This document shows positions 11,931 through 23,320 of a DNA stretch of 64,000 nt, in pieces. Position 1 is the first letter of the stretch. Each line of letters opens with the position of its first letter. The DNA is taken from positions 21,717,847 to 21,781,846 of the forward strand of contig OX463859.1 in NCBI GenBank assembly GCA_949825065.1. The letters run 5' to 3'. The DNA is from Odontocerum albicorne. Taxonomy: Eukaryota; Arthropoda; Insecta; Trichoptera; Odontoceridae. The translations under genes were made by a program, and so were the position numbers. Below the pieces are notes generated by a model. That model was not told the DNA's origin and searched no databases. It worked only from the letters and a program-made list of their open reading frames with translations.

Positions 11931-12059
11931 CAGGTTAACAGCGTGATCAAATATACAATCCGTAATACCTACAACACAATTCAGTCAACTATTAGTTTCA
12001 AGGTTCTAAGTATACAAATATTTGGTTAAAAAACATTTAAGATTTAATAGTCGTCAACT

Positions 12060-12375
12060 ATTGTGCGAGGGTGAAACAAAAATTATCCGCACTCTGGCTG
12101 TAGAATTTATTTTAATCAATTTTTACAAAAATACATAAGTTTTGAGATAATTTCCTTGGTTTTCAATTCACTTTGTCTATCTGTCAACAAACTTTCGTAT
12201 TCCCTCATGAAAAAATGTTTGAGGCTGAGCTGCGAGCTGTCTTTACTCCTTCATCAGATGTGAATCTTCGTCCTCGTAGGACTGCTTTAAGGGCACCAAA
12301 CAGATAAAAGTTTGAAGGAACAAGATTAGAACTTGTGAGGATGCTTTAACATCTCAAAACGACAGTTTTTTTTTT
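12060..12375 (-). pseudogene. mariner transposase C-terminus with terminal inverted repeat
   Basis: The minus strand encodes, with frameshifts, the C-terminal end of a mariner transposase. The segment SSNLVPSNFYLFGALK corresponds to the family's SPDLAPSDxxLF(G/R)xLK block and is followed by GRRFTSDEGVKTA. The last catalytic Asp (PSD) is Asn here (PSN), so the enzyme would be inactive even in frame. After the stop comes a terminal-repeat-like end at about 12060-12110 rich in 'gcggataattttt' and 'caccctcgcac'. The N-terminal half is missing. Confidence 0.75.
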
Positions 12376-12734
12376 TTTTCAATAGCTTAATTATAAAATT
12401 TACGTTTTAAAATCGTATTAATTAAAAGGCGTACCTTAGAGTACAAACGTTATAAATTAATGATTAAAATGAATGCATTTGTTTCAGGTAAGTGCGTTTG
12501 AGCTCTCAATTTCTGTTAAGAAATATTTTTTTTCTTAAAATATGAAATGGAATTGAATGCATTCGCTATATCAGGTAAGTTTTTGAAGTTTGGTTTTTAC
12601 TATCTAAGAATTTCACTAAAATTTATTTTAATAAATAAATAAAAAATAAAAAAAATACAGGTTTATTGATAGCAACGTACGAGTAGTAGTATGTACATAA
12701 TACATTTAGACACATTTCAAAAACACAAGAGAAT
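12376..12734. other. AT-rich intergenic sequence
   Basis: The phrase 'aatgaatgcatttg..tcaggtaagt' near 12469-12492 is echoed by 'aattgaatgcattcgctatatcaggtaagt' near 12550-12578, a short direct repeat. Both end in cag-gtaagt, matching a splice donor, but no coding frame supports an exon. Confidence 0.35.
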
Positions 12735-13255
12735 ACATTAAAATATTACACACACACCATCACTCCATTTCCTAGTCGGGGTAGGCCGATAGGACAGATG
12801 ACCAGGCTTACCTATCTCGACACGCATCCTTCGCTTCTTCCACATCCATACATCTTCTCATACAGTTCTACGATTTCTCTGACTTCCTACTTTTCCTTCT
12901 TTCAGAAAATCACTTTTTTTTTATCAAATCATACTTTCCTTGTTCTTCATCTTACACGCCTTCCACACAAATTTTCACTACATATAAATGTTTTGTGTCT
13001 TTTCTCATTCATTCGTTCTACATGTCCAAACCATCTCAGGGTGCTCTTCTTCATATTACTTAACACAACCTTAAGTTAACATTCATCACTTCATTCCGTA
13101 TTCTATCAAACATTGTTACTCCACGTATTTTTCTCAATGCACGCATTTCTACAGCATTTTTTCGGGTCCTCTCAGTATTTTTCCATGTCCACGTTTCACT
13201 CCCATACATCAAAGTTGCCACAAAAAAAAACTTTTGTTAACTGTAATCTTTGCAG
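12735..13255 (-). mobile_element. Family A LINE, 3' fragment (copy A6)
   Basis: One of the best-preserved antisense copies. The complement of the 3' UTR starts at the 'ccatcactccatttcctagtc' landmark (12757), followed by the terminal block, the linker, the Trp-Phe-Gly-His region and the 'gggagtgaaac' landmark at 13193-13203. Frames on both strands are broken. Confidence 0.8.
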
Positions 13256-14242
13256 ATATTCTTTTGATATTGCAATGGTAAAACTATTAACGAAAAAAAA
13301 AAAAGCGAAATGTATCATTACTTTAACTTTTCTAACAAACGAAATAATTTCAAATACATGTATTAAAAATACGATGCTACGCAATATATTTATAAAAATA
13401 ATTTTAAGAAGGTACAAGATATTTTAGTATGACCAAAGAAATTAAATTCTAAAAGGAGTTAGAATGAAAAAGTTTTAATAATACGAGTAGATATGCAGAT
13501 GGCCGAAGCGATTTATACGCATCGAAATTGAATACTATAGATATATGTTATCTCTGCCTACCCCAATAAGATCATGACATGGTCTGTTCGAAATGCAATC
13601 CCAAAAATATTATAACTTATATTATTTTTTGAATAAAGTTATTTTATTTATCAGTTTTGTATTTGAGTATAAAACAAATGATGTATTTAATCATGATTTC
13701 TAAACATAAAGTGATATAAATGTGGAAAATTCCACAGATTTTCATTCTCATTTAACCATGTTTAATTTTTTGTGAAAGTAATTTACCTTCCTCGTTCTTG
13801 CAAAAAATATCTCTTGATTCTCAGAAATCTTTATGGAGTTTTTGAAAAGAACCAAATTAGTTAATTTCTCAGGTTCCTAATGGTTATTGACATTATTTTT
13901 TTATTGTATGAAGTACTAATAAACTCGTCCATTTGGTAGTCATTTATATGTAAAGAAATGTTCACTAGACTTCATAGTTTATAAATAACTATTATATATG
14001 TAATCATATATGGTTAACTGCTAAAACAATTAATTTACAAATTTGGTTGAAAAAAGAATGATACATATACAATAGTTCAGATGCAATATTATTTAAAGCT
14101 CGAAAAAATATTACGTTAAAAGACAAAACAAACGAAACATGATCACATAATGTAAATTTCTTATATTTTGAAGGTAAATTGGAATGTCGTAAAAGTGAAA
14201 AAAATATGAAAGTATTGTGTTAAGCTACGTTTTACGTTCGTT
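13256..14242. other. AT-rich intergenic sequence, nothing recognised
   Basis: About 1 kb without transposon signature or plausible exon. Confidence 0.4.
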
Positions 14243-14440
14243 GTTTACATTATAACCTAGTAGACTTATTGCTGTGTGGCAATCTCTTCCAATCAACCAG
14301 AAAGTTGTTAAAGATGCCTTTGAGGAAACAGACTGGAATACTTTTAATAAAAATCTGGGTTCCAGCCGAATTTGAACCCGCAACCTCCGGGCTAGGAGAC
14401 AGGCGTATTACCAACTAGAACAAGGAGGTTGTCATTATAT
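14243..14440 (-). mobile_element. tRNA-derived SINE, near complete
   Basis: One of the clearest SINE copies. On the minus strand it begins with a tRNA-like head (A box near 14415-14426, B box GGGTTCAAATTC near 14370-14382), then an 'aaccca(g)atttt' linker, the 'ttaa.gcctcttta' segment, and the body 'ctggttg.ttggaagagattgcc.....ggcaataag'. It ends near 14243 in a diverged 'tgtatacaa'-like terminus. Heads of this kind drive RNA polymerase III transcription; the SINE encodes no protein. Confidence 0.85.
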
Positions 14441-14544
14441 ATAGAAAGTAAAGCATCAATTGCCCCTGTACCTCTTTGGTAGCATTTTTGGCATACTCCA
14501 ACCGGAGAGTATCAAAATCTGCTAAGATGTCTACAAAAGTATTA

Positions 14545-14925
14545 ATGCTGCAACTTTTTTATGGATGAGATAAAACAGTGTACTTGGAAAGATTAGGAGC
14601 AGAATGAATGCTGCAAAAATACGTGAACTGAGAAAAATGCATGGGGTTATCATGTATAATAGAATACAGAATTTAGTGGTAAAGGGTGAATGTGAAATTA
14701 GGGTTGATGAAGTGGTTTGAACACGTGGAATGAATGAATACGGACAACACGTGGAACGAATGAATACCAACAAAACAAATTTAGAGTGATAATGTGATTG
14801 GAAAGCGTGGTAGAGGAAGACTAAGGAAAGTGTGGTTGAATCGAGTGAAAGGCAGTTTGAAAGAAAGAAATGTGAGAAATCGTAGAGGTTGTATGAGAAA
14901 GTGTATGGATGTGAAATGCCTTCCT
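14545..14925 (+). mobile_element. Family A LINE, 3' fragment (copy A7)
   Basis: Sense copy. The segment at 14794-14910 still reads well: GKRGRGRLRKVWLNRVKGSLKERNVR followed by RGCMRKCMDVK. A 20-base stretch containing 'cacgtggaacgaatgaata' is duplicated at 14719-14769, a small internal duplication. The terminal 3' UTR landmark is replaced after 14925 by unrelated sequence. Confidence 0.8.
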
Positions 14926-15746
14926 TTGACTCTCCGACAGATAACCAGTGTGTTGGTGTTTATTTATATCAGAACAATATACGACATTTTAGTGTCCTTT
15001 AAGACGCATAATTTTCTGTGAACGGAGCGCCGCTCATACACAAATTACGTCTTAAGACGCGCCGTTTTAAATGGGATTTTACTAAAGAAAATAAATTATT
15101 TAAAATGTACAAATATATTGAACACATAGTGGCATCTATTGTGAATATCTTTGCATACTTAGAATTGAAACAGAATTTGTTTTTACCACTTTAAACGTAA
15201 ATTAAAGAGAGCTTTGTCGTCGGAACAACTGATGGCGCTCAGGGTTGTGTAATAGCCGTTTATTTGCCGGGATTTTTAGGAATCCCCGAATTTCTATCGA
15301 TGTTTTGCGTATATAATTTTTCGTCTACAGAGTACAGTTTTATTTCGTGTTCCATGTATAGCGGTTAATTACTTTTGACATATAATTTAGTTTTCATATT
15401 TTCTATGACAAATTTTGTGACAACCCTGCACCATGAACAATTAATTTTATGATTATGGATAAATGACGGCACGACTGGCGCGCTCTTCATTTATTTGGTA
15501 AGTTTAAAAATAAACTTTATTACACTTTCAATAACGATATGTTTAGAAGGTTTTATTTTTGTCGTAAAATTCGCGGCGTGCTGGGTACCGCCATACATGT
15601 ACCTGCCGGCAGTTAAAAGGTTAATACAAGATAAAATATCAATAAAATTTCAAAAAAACCAACACAATTCAGAACACATGAAAACACTTATAAATATCAG
15701 TTGCATCGCTGTAAGAAAAAATTTTTGTTGTAATAGAAAAATAATA
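14926..15746. other. Region left of the gap, with a weak first-exon candidate
   Basis: At 15463-15497 an ATG opens a short frame reading MTARLARSSFI and runs into TTG-GTAAGTTT, a near-consensus splice donor. The local base composition is less AT-rich than average. A 12-base palindrome cgtcttaagacg lies at 15048-15059. Such short matches arise by chance, and no downstream exon is visible because the assembly gap follows. I give this as a candidate only. Confidence 0.2.
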
Positions 15747-15946
15747 NNNNNNNNNNNNNNNNNNNNNNNNNNNNNNNNNNNNNNNNNNNNNNNNNNNNNN
15801 NNNNNNNNNNNNNNNNNNNNNNNNNNNNNNNNNNNNNNNNNNNNNNNNNNNNNNNNNNNNNNNNNNNNNNNNNNNNNNNNNNNNNNNNNNNNNNNNNNNN
15901 NNNNNNNNNNNNNNNNNNNNNNNNNNNNNNNNNNNNNNNNNNNNNN
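15747..15946. other. Assembly gap of exactly 200 N
   Basis: Two hundred undetermined bases. The 11-base string gaaaaataata ends the left contig (15736-15746) and also starts the right contig (15947-15957), so the two contigs may overlap and the gap length is probably arbitrary. Any reading frame spanning it is an artefact. Confidence 0.98.
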
Positions 15947-16634
15947 GAAAAATAATACAAAGTTCATTAATACAATGAAAAAATAACGACCCCATTACCG
16001 TAGCGGTTCACGTTATTGTAGGAAACTATTCAATTAGGGGAGTTTAACAATTGACCGTAGCATTTTCAAACCATTTTTCTCTTTTTTTTTAACTATCCTT
16101 AAAGGGATCTCTAGATGCTCCATCTAGCAACGCCCCAGCAACTAAGGGGAACGAGTCTAAGAGATGGGTATTTTGAGAGAGAGTGAGTTGGATTAAAAAA
16201 GGCATGACCAAATAAAAAGCGAGATATTCTCTCTCGTGGAGGGTATTTAAGAAGGATTTTCTCTCTCGGAAGAGATTTTGACGGCTGAGAGGCGTTGATG
16301 AATTTTAGTTTGACATTTGTTGAACAGTATTAGTGGCTTGAGATGTGACAAAAAATATAACACCGCAAAATGTGTTTATATTTTAATTGCGATGGAGGTA
16401 AATTAAAAAAATATATTTTTACTATTTAGTAATAAAATAAATTATTTGCAGTACAATTTATTTTAATTCAATATTTGTTAGCCAGTTTCATTGATTTGAG
16501 ATATGGCAAGTATTTAATATTTTAATTTCTAAGGAGATATTTTAAAAAGTATTTTTTATTTTGTTTGAGTATTGAAAAGTCTGTTGTTTTGTTGTACGAC
16601 TATTTAAAGACAAATATATACACATCAACATGAA
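15947..16634. other. Unassigned sequence right of the gap
   Basis: Between 16160 and 16290 the string 'ctctctcg' or 'gagagag' recurs ('gagagagagtgag', 'ttctctctcgtgg', 'ttctctctcggaag'). At 16394 a short ATG-GAG-GTAAAT could be a start codon followed by a splice donor, but nothing supports it further. Confidence 0.3.
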
Positions 16635-16886
16635 ATACCCTTGCGGGATAGGTAGAAAAAACATATGTCTATTATTTTCTACCCAAATACATAACTTTTG
16701 TCTCTTCCACATTTATCCATCTCGTCGTGTACATTTCAAAATCTGATCTACTTGATACAGCCATGTTTTCCTCGACTTTCCTCTTAAGCACGCCGTGGAC
16801 TTCTTGAATGCGTGTAATTAAGAGAATATGCGGCTTAGCTATCTATGGTATAATTTAGAATAAGTAAAAATATTTGGAGCTTTGCC
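16635..16886 (-). mobile_element. Family A LINE, 3' part, left of the hAT insertion (copy A8a)
   Basis: Antisense 3' end of family A, starting at the 'aatacccttgcgggataggtag' landmark. It is interrupted at the 8-bp hAT target site; the rest continues at 17368. Confidence 0.65.
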
Positions 16887-17367
16887 CTCTAGATTAGGGG
16901 CCACAGTGACTCCTCCACTAAGTCCCAAGGGCCAAGACCTAGCTAGCTCTTCATACCAACATACTAGTTTTGAATTACGCGCAAATTTTCGAATTGGGAC
17001 TAGCCGGTGAGTGAGATATTTATAGCGCAGGGTTCGGGTGGACTCCGCTCCGTTCGCAATTTCGGTTGGTACTTACGGGCAATTGTCGAGGACATTTCAT
17101 TGCCGCGGAGATAGTCGATGCGGGTGTTATGCATTAGTATTGTTACGACTACTTACGACCATTCTAAATGTAAAGTAGTGACATCTTGCAGAGAGTAGAT
17201 AAGTTAAGTGCAGGACGTGGCAAAGCGTGGCAATAAAAACATTTGATTATTATTTTGTATGATTTATTTACATTGTAAATTTTACAATGTAATCAAATAA
17301 ATTGTGGCGGTGACGGGCCGGATTGGTGGTGCTCGTGGGCCGTAGTTTGGAGACCCCTGCTCTAGAT
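16887..17367. mobile_element. Non-autonomous hAT element with perfect 8-bp target duplication
   Basis: The 8-bp direct repeat ctctagat lies at 16887-16894 and 17360-17367, bounding a 465-bp insert (16895-17359). Its right end, read inwards, is CAGGGGTCTCCAAACTACGG, a typical hAT terminal inverted repeat; the left end starts TAGGGGCC and is more diverged. There is no transposase frame, so it was mobilised in trans. The interior contains a 25-base near-perfect palindrome at 17268-17292, extended by 'atttgatt' and 'aatcaaat' outside it. It splits a family A copy. Confidence 0.85.
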
Positions 17368-17575
17368 CTACTCCAACAAGTTTATTTGGTTCTTTTATTA
17401 TTTTTTCACGTCCCCGCTTTACTCTTATACATCAAATAATCATTACATTTGCAGATTTAGATGCTAGTCGGTTAGAATATATTTGTTACAATGCATTGTT
17501 AATTATGTTTCCTAACGCAACACGGCGTTCAATATTCTCTCATAACTCTTCCATGATCCGATAAAATACTGCTCA
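17368..17575 (-). mobile_element. Family A LINE, continuation right of the hAT insertion (copy A8b)
   Basis: Continues the antisense family A copy: the 'cacgtccccgctttactcttatacatc' region at 17406 is the counterpart of the 'gggagtgaaac' landmark, followed by 'cgcaacacggcgttcaatatt', also seen in copies A9 and A11. Confidence 0.65.
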
Positions 17576-18349
17576 ACTAGTAATAAATATCATTTTCTGG
17601 GGATCTTTGACCAAACAATGAAATCCTTGGTGTACGTTTTATACTCTCACGAAACATTATTTTTACATGTAACGAGATTATTATTAAGAACAACATCATG
17701 AAAATTTTTCTCCATTTATTTTACCCGAAAAAAACTTTTTTCTTTCCTTCTGGCTTTTTTTTTGGCTCAAGATTCTTTCTTCCACCGCAACGAATTAATT
17801 ACTCTCACCGTTACATCGTCGTATTATAATATTTATTCATGGAGAATGAAAAATTCCAACGGAGTTTTATTATGCTGCTATGAATTCGTGCTATTTTAAC
17901 ATTCAAAATTCGTGCTATTAATTTCATACTTCGCTTCTCACAGAAATAAAAAAAAATCCGTTGTTATATGATTCGACGCTTAATTTTATCAATAATGGTG
18001 AATAATTGGGAAAAAAGAAATAAGTTTCGAGGATTATTTTACCATCAAATAAATTGCCTTTTTTATAAGTAAAATCATGAAATATAAAAAAACCAGTTAT
18101 TTAAAACTGGCTATTGAAATTAAAAATTAATTATTATACAATATTTGTATGTAAACCAATTATTCATAATACATTTGTGATTAAGGAATGAAATCACTTC
18201 GCTACAGGCCTTGCCTAATAAAGCGGTTTTCTATATCCCCAAAATTCAGTCATACGTTATAAACCAAATAAACATTTTAAACCATTGCACGCATAACATA
18301 CATACTTGTCTTTCATTCATAGAAACACTGATTATACTCGTAGATAATA
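17576..18349. other. AT-rich intergenic sequence, nothing recognised
   Basis: The phrase 'aattcgtgctatt' occurs twice at 17883-17919. No other feature was found. Confidence 0.4.
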
Positions 18350-18560
18350 CGATTTAGTTAAACTCAGTAGAACTTCATGGGTTTATTATCACGTGGTAAT
18401 CTATTCCAATTAATTAAAAAAAAAACGGGTTTAAGACGCCTTTAATGAAAGTAAAACTGAAATATCTTTAAAATAAAAAAAGGTATCCATAGGAATCGAA
18501 CCCGACACCTCCGTACTACAAGATCGGAAACTTTTAACTAGACTATGGAACTCATAATTT
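18350..18560 (-). mobile_element. tRNA-derived SINE, degenerate
   Basis: Minus-strand SINE with its head at about 18490-18558 (B-box-like GGGTTCGATTCC at 18494-18505 in complement), the 'ttaaaggcgtctta' segment and the body around 'ggaatagattaccacgtgataat'. Diverged but colinear with the 14.3-kb copy. Confidence 0.7.
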
Positions 18561-19689
18561 GATCATACTCGATTATGAAACATTCTGTACCACACAATCA
18601 TCATAAAACTGAGATAGTCATTAACGAAAGCAAATTTACTTTTCATCTGATTATCCATTACTCTATCTCTGATGTTTGGGCACATATCTTGAATATTACG
18701 ACATGTTAAAATATATTACCCCCAATTAACGTCTTAATAAAGGAATTTTGATTACTTTTTTCCAGGAATATTTCGAGTAAATATATCCCCCATCATGCAG
18801 CTTTCACACGAACCTTAGGTTGAAAAGATTCCGTATTAGAATTAATGTTTGGTTTGCATGATTAAAACTCGGTAAAGAAGCCCGAAACTCGAGTCGCGAT
18901 AATACATTCATATTAAAGTGGAATTTTCAATATCCATTTTATCACTACAAAGTTTAACAAAGGAAAGGCGTTAACGAATAAAGGAAATCTATTTAGAAAC
19001 TAATTTTGAATTGAGTTTAAATATATGAGTTGATTATAAAAAAAAATGCAAATATGTCAAGGGCCATTCTTGCAGAAAAATGGTATTTTTTTCATCGCCT
19101 TTTTAAAGTCAGGAACTAAATTGAATAATTCGTATGGCTAACCACAAAACCACTAATGTCTAAAAGTTTCAGCTTAAACAAGTTAAAGCGTCTATAGTCA
19201 AATCTACGTCGACCACGTCCAATACATAGTCAGGTGACGTTACAGTTACAGTTTGATACATCTTTTCTCAGTAGTTTGTCAACTGGAGCAGATAGAAGAC
19301 ATGTTGTTTCGTTATGTTCTGAAACGTAAAAAATTTGATATCGTGCAGTTATAAAGTATGTTTAAAAAAAGGGAAAACTTTGGCAGAAATTAAATGACGT
19401 TTAGATACACGTGTCGAAACTGTTTAACTCCACTATATTACATTTTTGTGTATATGAATAATAATTTTAACATATTACTGAAGATCGAGATATAAAATTT
19501 TAACTATGCAGTAAGTGTGCTCGGCTTGATATATGTTCATACACACTATGTTAACTTGTCCAGGCCGGAATTTTTCGAAGCTTTGTGGTATATCCGAATT
19601 AGCAATGCGAGCATATTGCAGAGCGTTGCAAGAAGACAACATTGTCTACGGCCCCATTAATCGAGTATTGTTACAAGACAAACTTTTTC
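18561..19689. other. Intergenic sequence, nothing firm
   Basis: A short stretch at 19290-19420 contains KKGKTLAEIK in one frame, faintly like the N-terminal helix-turn-helix region of mariner transposases, but the match is too short to call. Confidence 0.35.
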
Positions 19690-19800
19690 ACTAGAATGGA
19701 ACCTTTATTTATTTTTATTTTGAGTACCATCGGGAATTGAACTCGTAACCTCTGAGTAAAAATCAAGCGTCTTACCACCAGGCCCCGAAGGTCATCAAAT
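19690..19800 (-). mobile_element. SINE head fragment
   Basis: The minus strand gives gatgaccttcggggcctggt, 'ggtaagacgctt', and a B-box-like 'gagttcaattcccgat'. Only the tRNA-like head and the linker are left. Confidence 0.7.
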
Positions 19801-20334
19801 GAATGAGTTGGGGACTACAACAAAAAGATCTGCGGTTACATTTTCTTATCTTTTATTGTTTACTTATATTTCGTATTTATTTTTATTATAACACTTTTTT
19901 TATAAATTTGACTAAATTACTTATCAAACTATATAATTCATCCTTATTCTCTAATTACCATGCCATCAGCATTAGGCCATCTACATATGTTTTCGTAGTA
20001 AAATAAAAATATTTTAAAGTCTAAAAATATCAATGCTCCTTTTTACAAACATTTTAGGGTTGAAATTGAGGGAAACTTTCTTTAAGTATGTAAATATTTG
20101 TTAAATGATTTATGATTCTTTGTAAACATTCAAATATCGATGTTCCCGAAAAGAATTCCAGAAGTATTTCACGACCATTTTAAATTAAGATGTATTATTT
20201 TTTAATAGCTTTATTTTTTTTATTCATGAAAGGTTTTGGGACTAAATGTTAAATTTTTTTTTAATATGTATTATTTTATACAACATGATTATAATTTTTT
20301 TTATAATTTGGTTAATACATACAATCTACATTTA

Positions 20335-20420
20335 TTAGTTAGTAGAAAACCTGTCTTATGCCTGGAAGTTAACAAGTTCAATTACCGAAAGTATTGAAGA
20401 GTAATTGTCTTTTTGCTAAC
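20335..20420 (+). mobile_element. Possible SINE head, very degenerate
   Basis: The order 'ttagttag', 'acctgtcttatgcctggaag' and 'aagttcaattaccga' follows the SINE head, but with many changes. Confidence 0.35.
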
Positions 20421-20721
20421 ATTTTATTTCCTTTATTTATCAAGACTTTACTGTAAAACATTTTGACCTTTTGGCAAACTCTTCTAACGAATCAGACAAA
20501 AGAGAATGAAGGGAATTACATAGTCGCAAGTATTCAAATTACACGTTATTAATTTGTAAACCACATAAAATAATAATAATAATAAAAGTAAGATATCATA
20601 AATCAATAGAAGAAGAAAATGATGAAAATCTAATCAAGAATTAAATACATAACATTATTCACTTTTTAAAATAATTTTCACATAAATGGCTGTAATTTTT
20701 TTTTTCGGTGCATAAAGGAAT

Positions 20722-20895
20722 GATAAAAACCATGGAATGATTCTTAAATCACAAATCTTCCGACCCGGAGGCTGTGAGTTCTATTCTCATTGGAAGCAAT
20801 TTTTTTAACGAGTGTCAATCTTGTCTTTACTTCAGGGTGCTTACACAACTTTCAGGCTGATTGTCAGAGATTACCACGTGTCAATGAATCCACCA
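20722..20895 (+). mobile_element. tRNA-derived SINE, degenerate but colinear
   Basis: Head near 20725-20805 ('cccggaggctgtgagttctattctcattgg'), then 'ttcagggtgctt' for the middle segment, and the body 'caggctgattgtcagagattaccacgtgtcaatgaatccacc' at 20851-20893. The frame-like stretches across it are meaningless. Confidence 0.7.
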
Positions 20896-21189
20896 AGTTG
20901 AGTTGGTTGGGTAGAATACCATCTTTGCGGGGCATGAGACAAAAAAAATATGAAAGTGAGACAAACGTGGTCAAAATGAAATGGTTGCACATAATGTACG
21001 TCAAAACTTTTTAAGTTAAAAAAGGTATGAGGACATAATAATAGAATTATACTAAAAATAAATAATACGAGTATGTTTCGGCTACGTAGTATTCGTAATA
21101 ATAAATTATAAAGGATTTTCAAAAATATCAAATGCTGTAGGAGATTCGATGGTTTTGGAAATACCTTTTAAAACGTAGCATATATACAT

Positions 21190-21287
21190 ACCATAACACT
21201 ATTTCCCTATCTGGGTAGGTAGAAAGGATAGAGCGCTACTTTCCTAACTTGACACACACATACTTTGCCTCTTCCACATACATACAT
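21190..21287 (-). mobile_element. Family A LINE, 3' end left of the family D insertion (A9a)
   Basis: Antisense 3' UTR of family A starting at 'accataacactatttccctatc' and running to 'cttccacatacatacat', where family D is inserted. Confidence 0.75.
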
Positions 21288-21641
21288 TAAGAAGCGACTG
21301 TAAAACCTCTTAATTTTTAGTCAGTAAAATAACGTGTTTCATTCCTGAGTTTTCTTTTCCTTTCCTCTCCACCATCCCTTCCTTTCCATTTGATTGATGA
21401 TATCTCACTTTATATGAAAAATAATGTTCGGGTGATTGCCCGTCTTTGTGGGGTTCGTGGGCATGTGCTCACGTATATGTTTATGGATTTCGTGGGGATG
21501 GATAGTCATTTGAATGATGTATGCGACCACGTAACTTGCTTCATTTACCTTTTGTCTGGTCGGTTGGAAGAGATTGCCGCCTGGCAATAATCCCGCCAGA
21601 TTGTATTTGCAATAAAAGTGTTAAATAAATAAATAAATACA
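21288..21641 (+). mobile_element. Family D LINE, 3' tail inserted into family A
   Basis: A 5'-truncated insertion of about 354 bases carrying the 3' UTR of family D, ending in 'gtgttaaataaataaataaa'. Flanking tacat on both sides (21283-21287 and about 21639-21643) may be its target duplication. The last 75 bases ('ggtcggttggaagagattgcc' through 'gtgttaaataaa') are shared with the SINE 3' tail. The two short frames inside (21390-21590) are UTR sequence. Confidence 0.75.
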
Positions 21642-22195
21642 TCTTCTCATACGCAGCCGTGTACAACCTCTATGTTTTCTTTGACTTTCTACTTTTCCTT
21701 CTTTCAGAATATCATTCACTTGATCCAATCATACTTTTCTTGGTCTTGGCCTACACACCTTTCCTTGGTCCTACACGCCTTTCATTCACTGTTTGTCTGT
21801 GTTGTTAGTCTTTCTTTGTTCATTCGTTTTTCATGCCCAAACCTTCTCCACGTACTCTTATTCATCTTACTTAATATACCAGCCTTAAGTTCACATTTAT
21901 ATCTTACCACTTAATTCCGTATACTGTAATAAATTGTCACATGTATTCTTCTCAATGCATGCATCTTCACAGCATTTATTAGGCTCCTGTCAGTAATTTT
22001 TCACGACAGTGTTTCACTCCCTCCCGTTACAGTTGACACCAAAATACTACTGTCGACTTAGCAGATTTTGGTAGTATTTGGTTCGAGTGTACATACATAT
22101 ACTTGTATATATGATTTAGTGCCCCATTGACTTTATTTCCTAACGCTACACGCCATCCGATATCTCATTTAAATCTTGCATAATTTGAGAATATA
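21642..22195 (-). mobile_element. Family A LINE, continuation right of the family D insertion (A9b)
   Basis: Resumes at 'atcttctcatac', the position where uninterrupted copies continue, and runs through the linker, the Trp-Phe-Gly-His region and the 'gtttcactccc' landmark (22011) to 'cgctacacgccatccgatatc'. Confidence 0.75.
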
Positions 22196-22379
22196 CTGAG
22201 AAAACACCCGAGAACACGTAGCATGACCACAGAAATCAACTTTTTTAAAGAGTAGGGGTAATTTTTAAAAAAATGTAAATGACATGTCGCAATGTGACTT
22301 TTTTATGAGGAGAAAGCAAGGAATGGCAAATTTTAGAAGATCACTACATATGTATGTGTCTGTGTGTGATGAGATGTTG

Positions 22380-22548
22380 GATGATTTTGTAGTTGTTGGA
22401 ATTATAAATCGGATAGATTTTGTGATTGTTGGGATTATGATAAAGATAGATTTTGTGGTTGTTGGGATTATAATATTTATGCAAATTGTGTAGTTGTTGG
22501 GCTTATAAGAGTAAAACAGATAGATTTTGTGGTTGTTGGGATTATAAC
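22380..22548. repeat. Irregular tandem repeat around 'gattttgtggttgttggga'
   Basis: About five imperfect copies of a 19-base core plus 'ttata', at roughly 22380, 22414, 22447, 22486 and 22520, spaced 33-39 bases apart. Both strands stay open across it because the repeat contains few stops; this is not evidence for coding. Confidence 0.85.
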
Positions 22549-22560
22549 TGTCAAAAATCA

Positions 22561-23203
22561 AAAGGTTTTTGGCATTATTATGTTCTTCTATTCTACGGTT
22601 TGTATTTTTTTATAAAACGATGTAAATTGTAAATGGGTATATAAGATATAGCATAATTGATCTACTGACATGAAAATAAACTTAACAAAATATTGTTAAA
22701 AAATCTACGATGGGGAGTAAAAACTTTGAACACTGCTCTATGGACAATATTGTCTTAAAACGGGAAACAAAAGAGAAAGTTCTTTAAAGATTCTGCAAAG
22801 TAAACTTTGATAATAACCATCATTGTATTTCTCGAGTTCTGAAACAAAAGGGTCTACGCTGAAATTCAGGGGATAATCTGTGGATTGATGTTCCTCAAAT
22901 ATTTTATTTTATTAGAGGCGGAAGTGATTAATGAATCTTATGAGTTTGGATTTTAAAATTCAATAAATAATTTAATAAAAAATATCTTTAAAAAAAACGA
23001 GATCTTTTCATAGCTTGTTTCTTTGTAATTTTTTTTGCATATATAATTTTAAAACAAGATTATATTTGACAATTTCTGCATAAATTATGAGTAAATTTTA
23101 AAATTTCTTCGATAATGTAAATTTTGAAATTTCGTTTATAAACGTTTCAAAAACATTATGTAAATTATTCAAACACAAATATTTTGAATATACATTGTCC
23201 TCA
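22561..23203. other. AT-rich intergenic sequence, nothing recognised
   Basis: No supported feature. Confidence 0.4.
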
Positions 23204-23204
23204 G

Positions 23205-23320
23205 TGAGATACAGGCAACAGCTTAGTTTACTGGGGATATGACAAATCAAAGACAACCAACCCAGATCCATTAAAATTTTATGGTCAAATTAAATTACCT
23301 CTTGTTTTTTCTCTCTACAT
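23205..23320. repeat. Dispersed repeat of unknown class, copy 1
   Basis: Starts 'gtcctcagtgagatacaggca', includes 'cttagtttactgggga' and 'caaattaaattacctcttgtttttt'. A second copy lies at 59603-59725 in the same direction with about three-quarters identity by eye. No terminal repeats or target duplications seen. Confidence 0.75.

Noticed and set aside
15495..15995. Long open frames across the N run on both strands
   Set aside because: They are open only because unknown bases cannot make stop codons.
19280..19420. Possible mariner N-terminus (KKGKTLAEIK)
   Set aside because: Only about ten residues match and no second motif or terminal repeat is nearby.
22265..22561. 98-codon minus frame rich in Ile, Pro, Thr and Asn
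   Set aside because: It is the translation of the tandem repeat at 22380-22548 and has no independent support.
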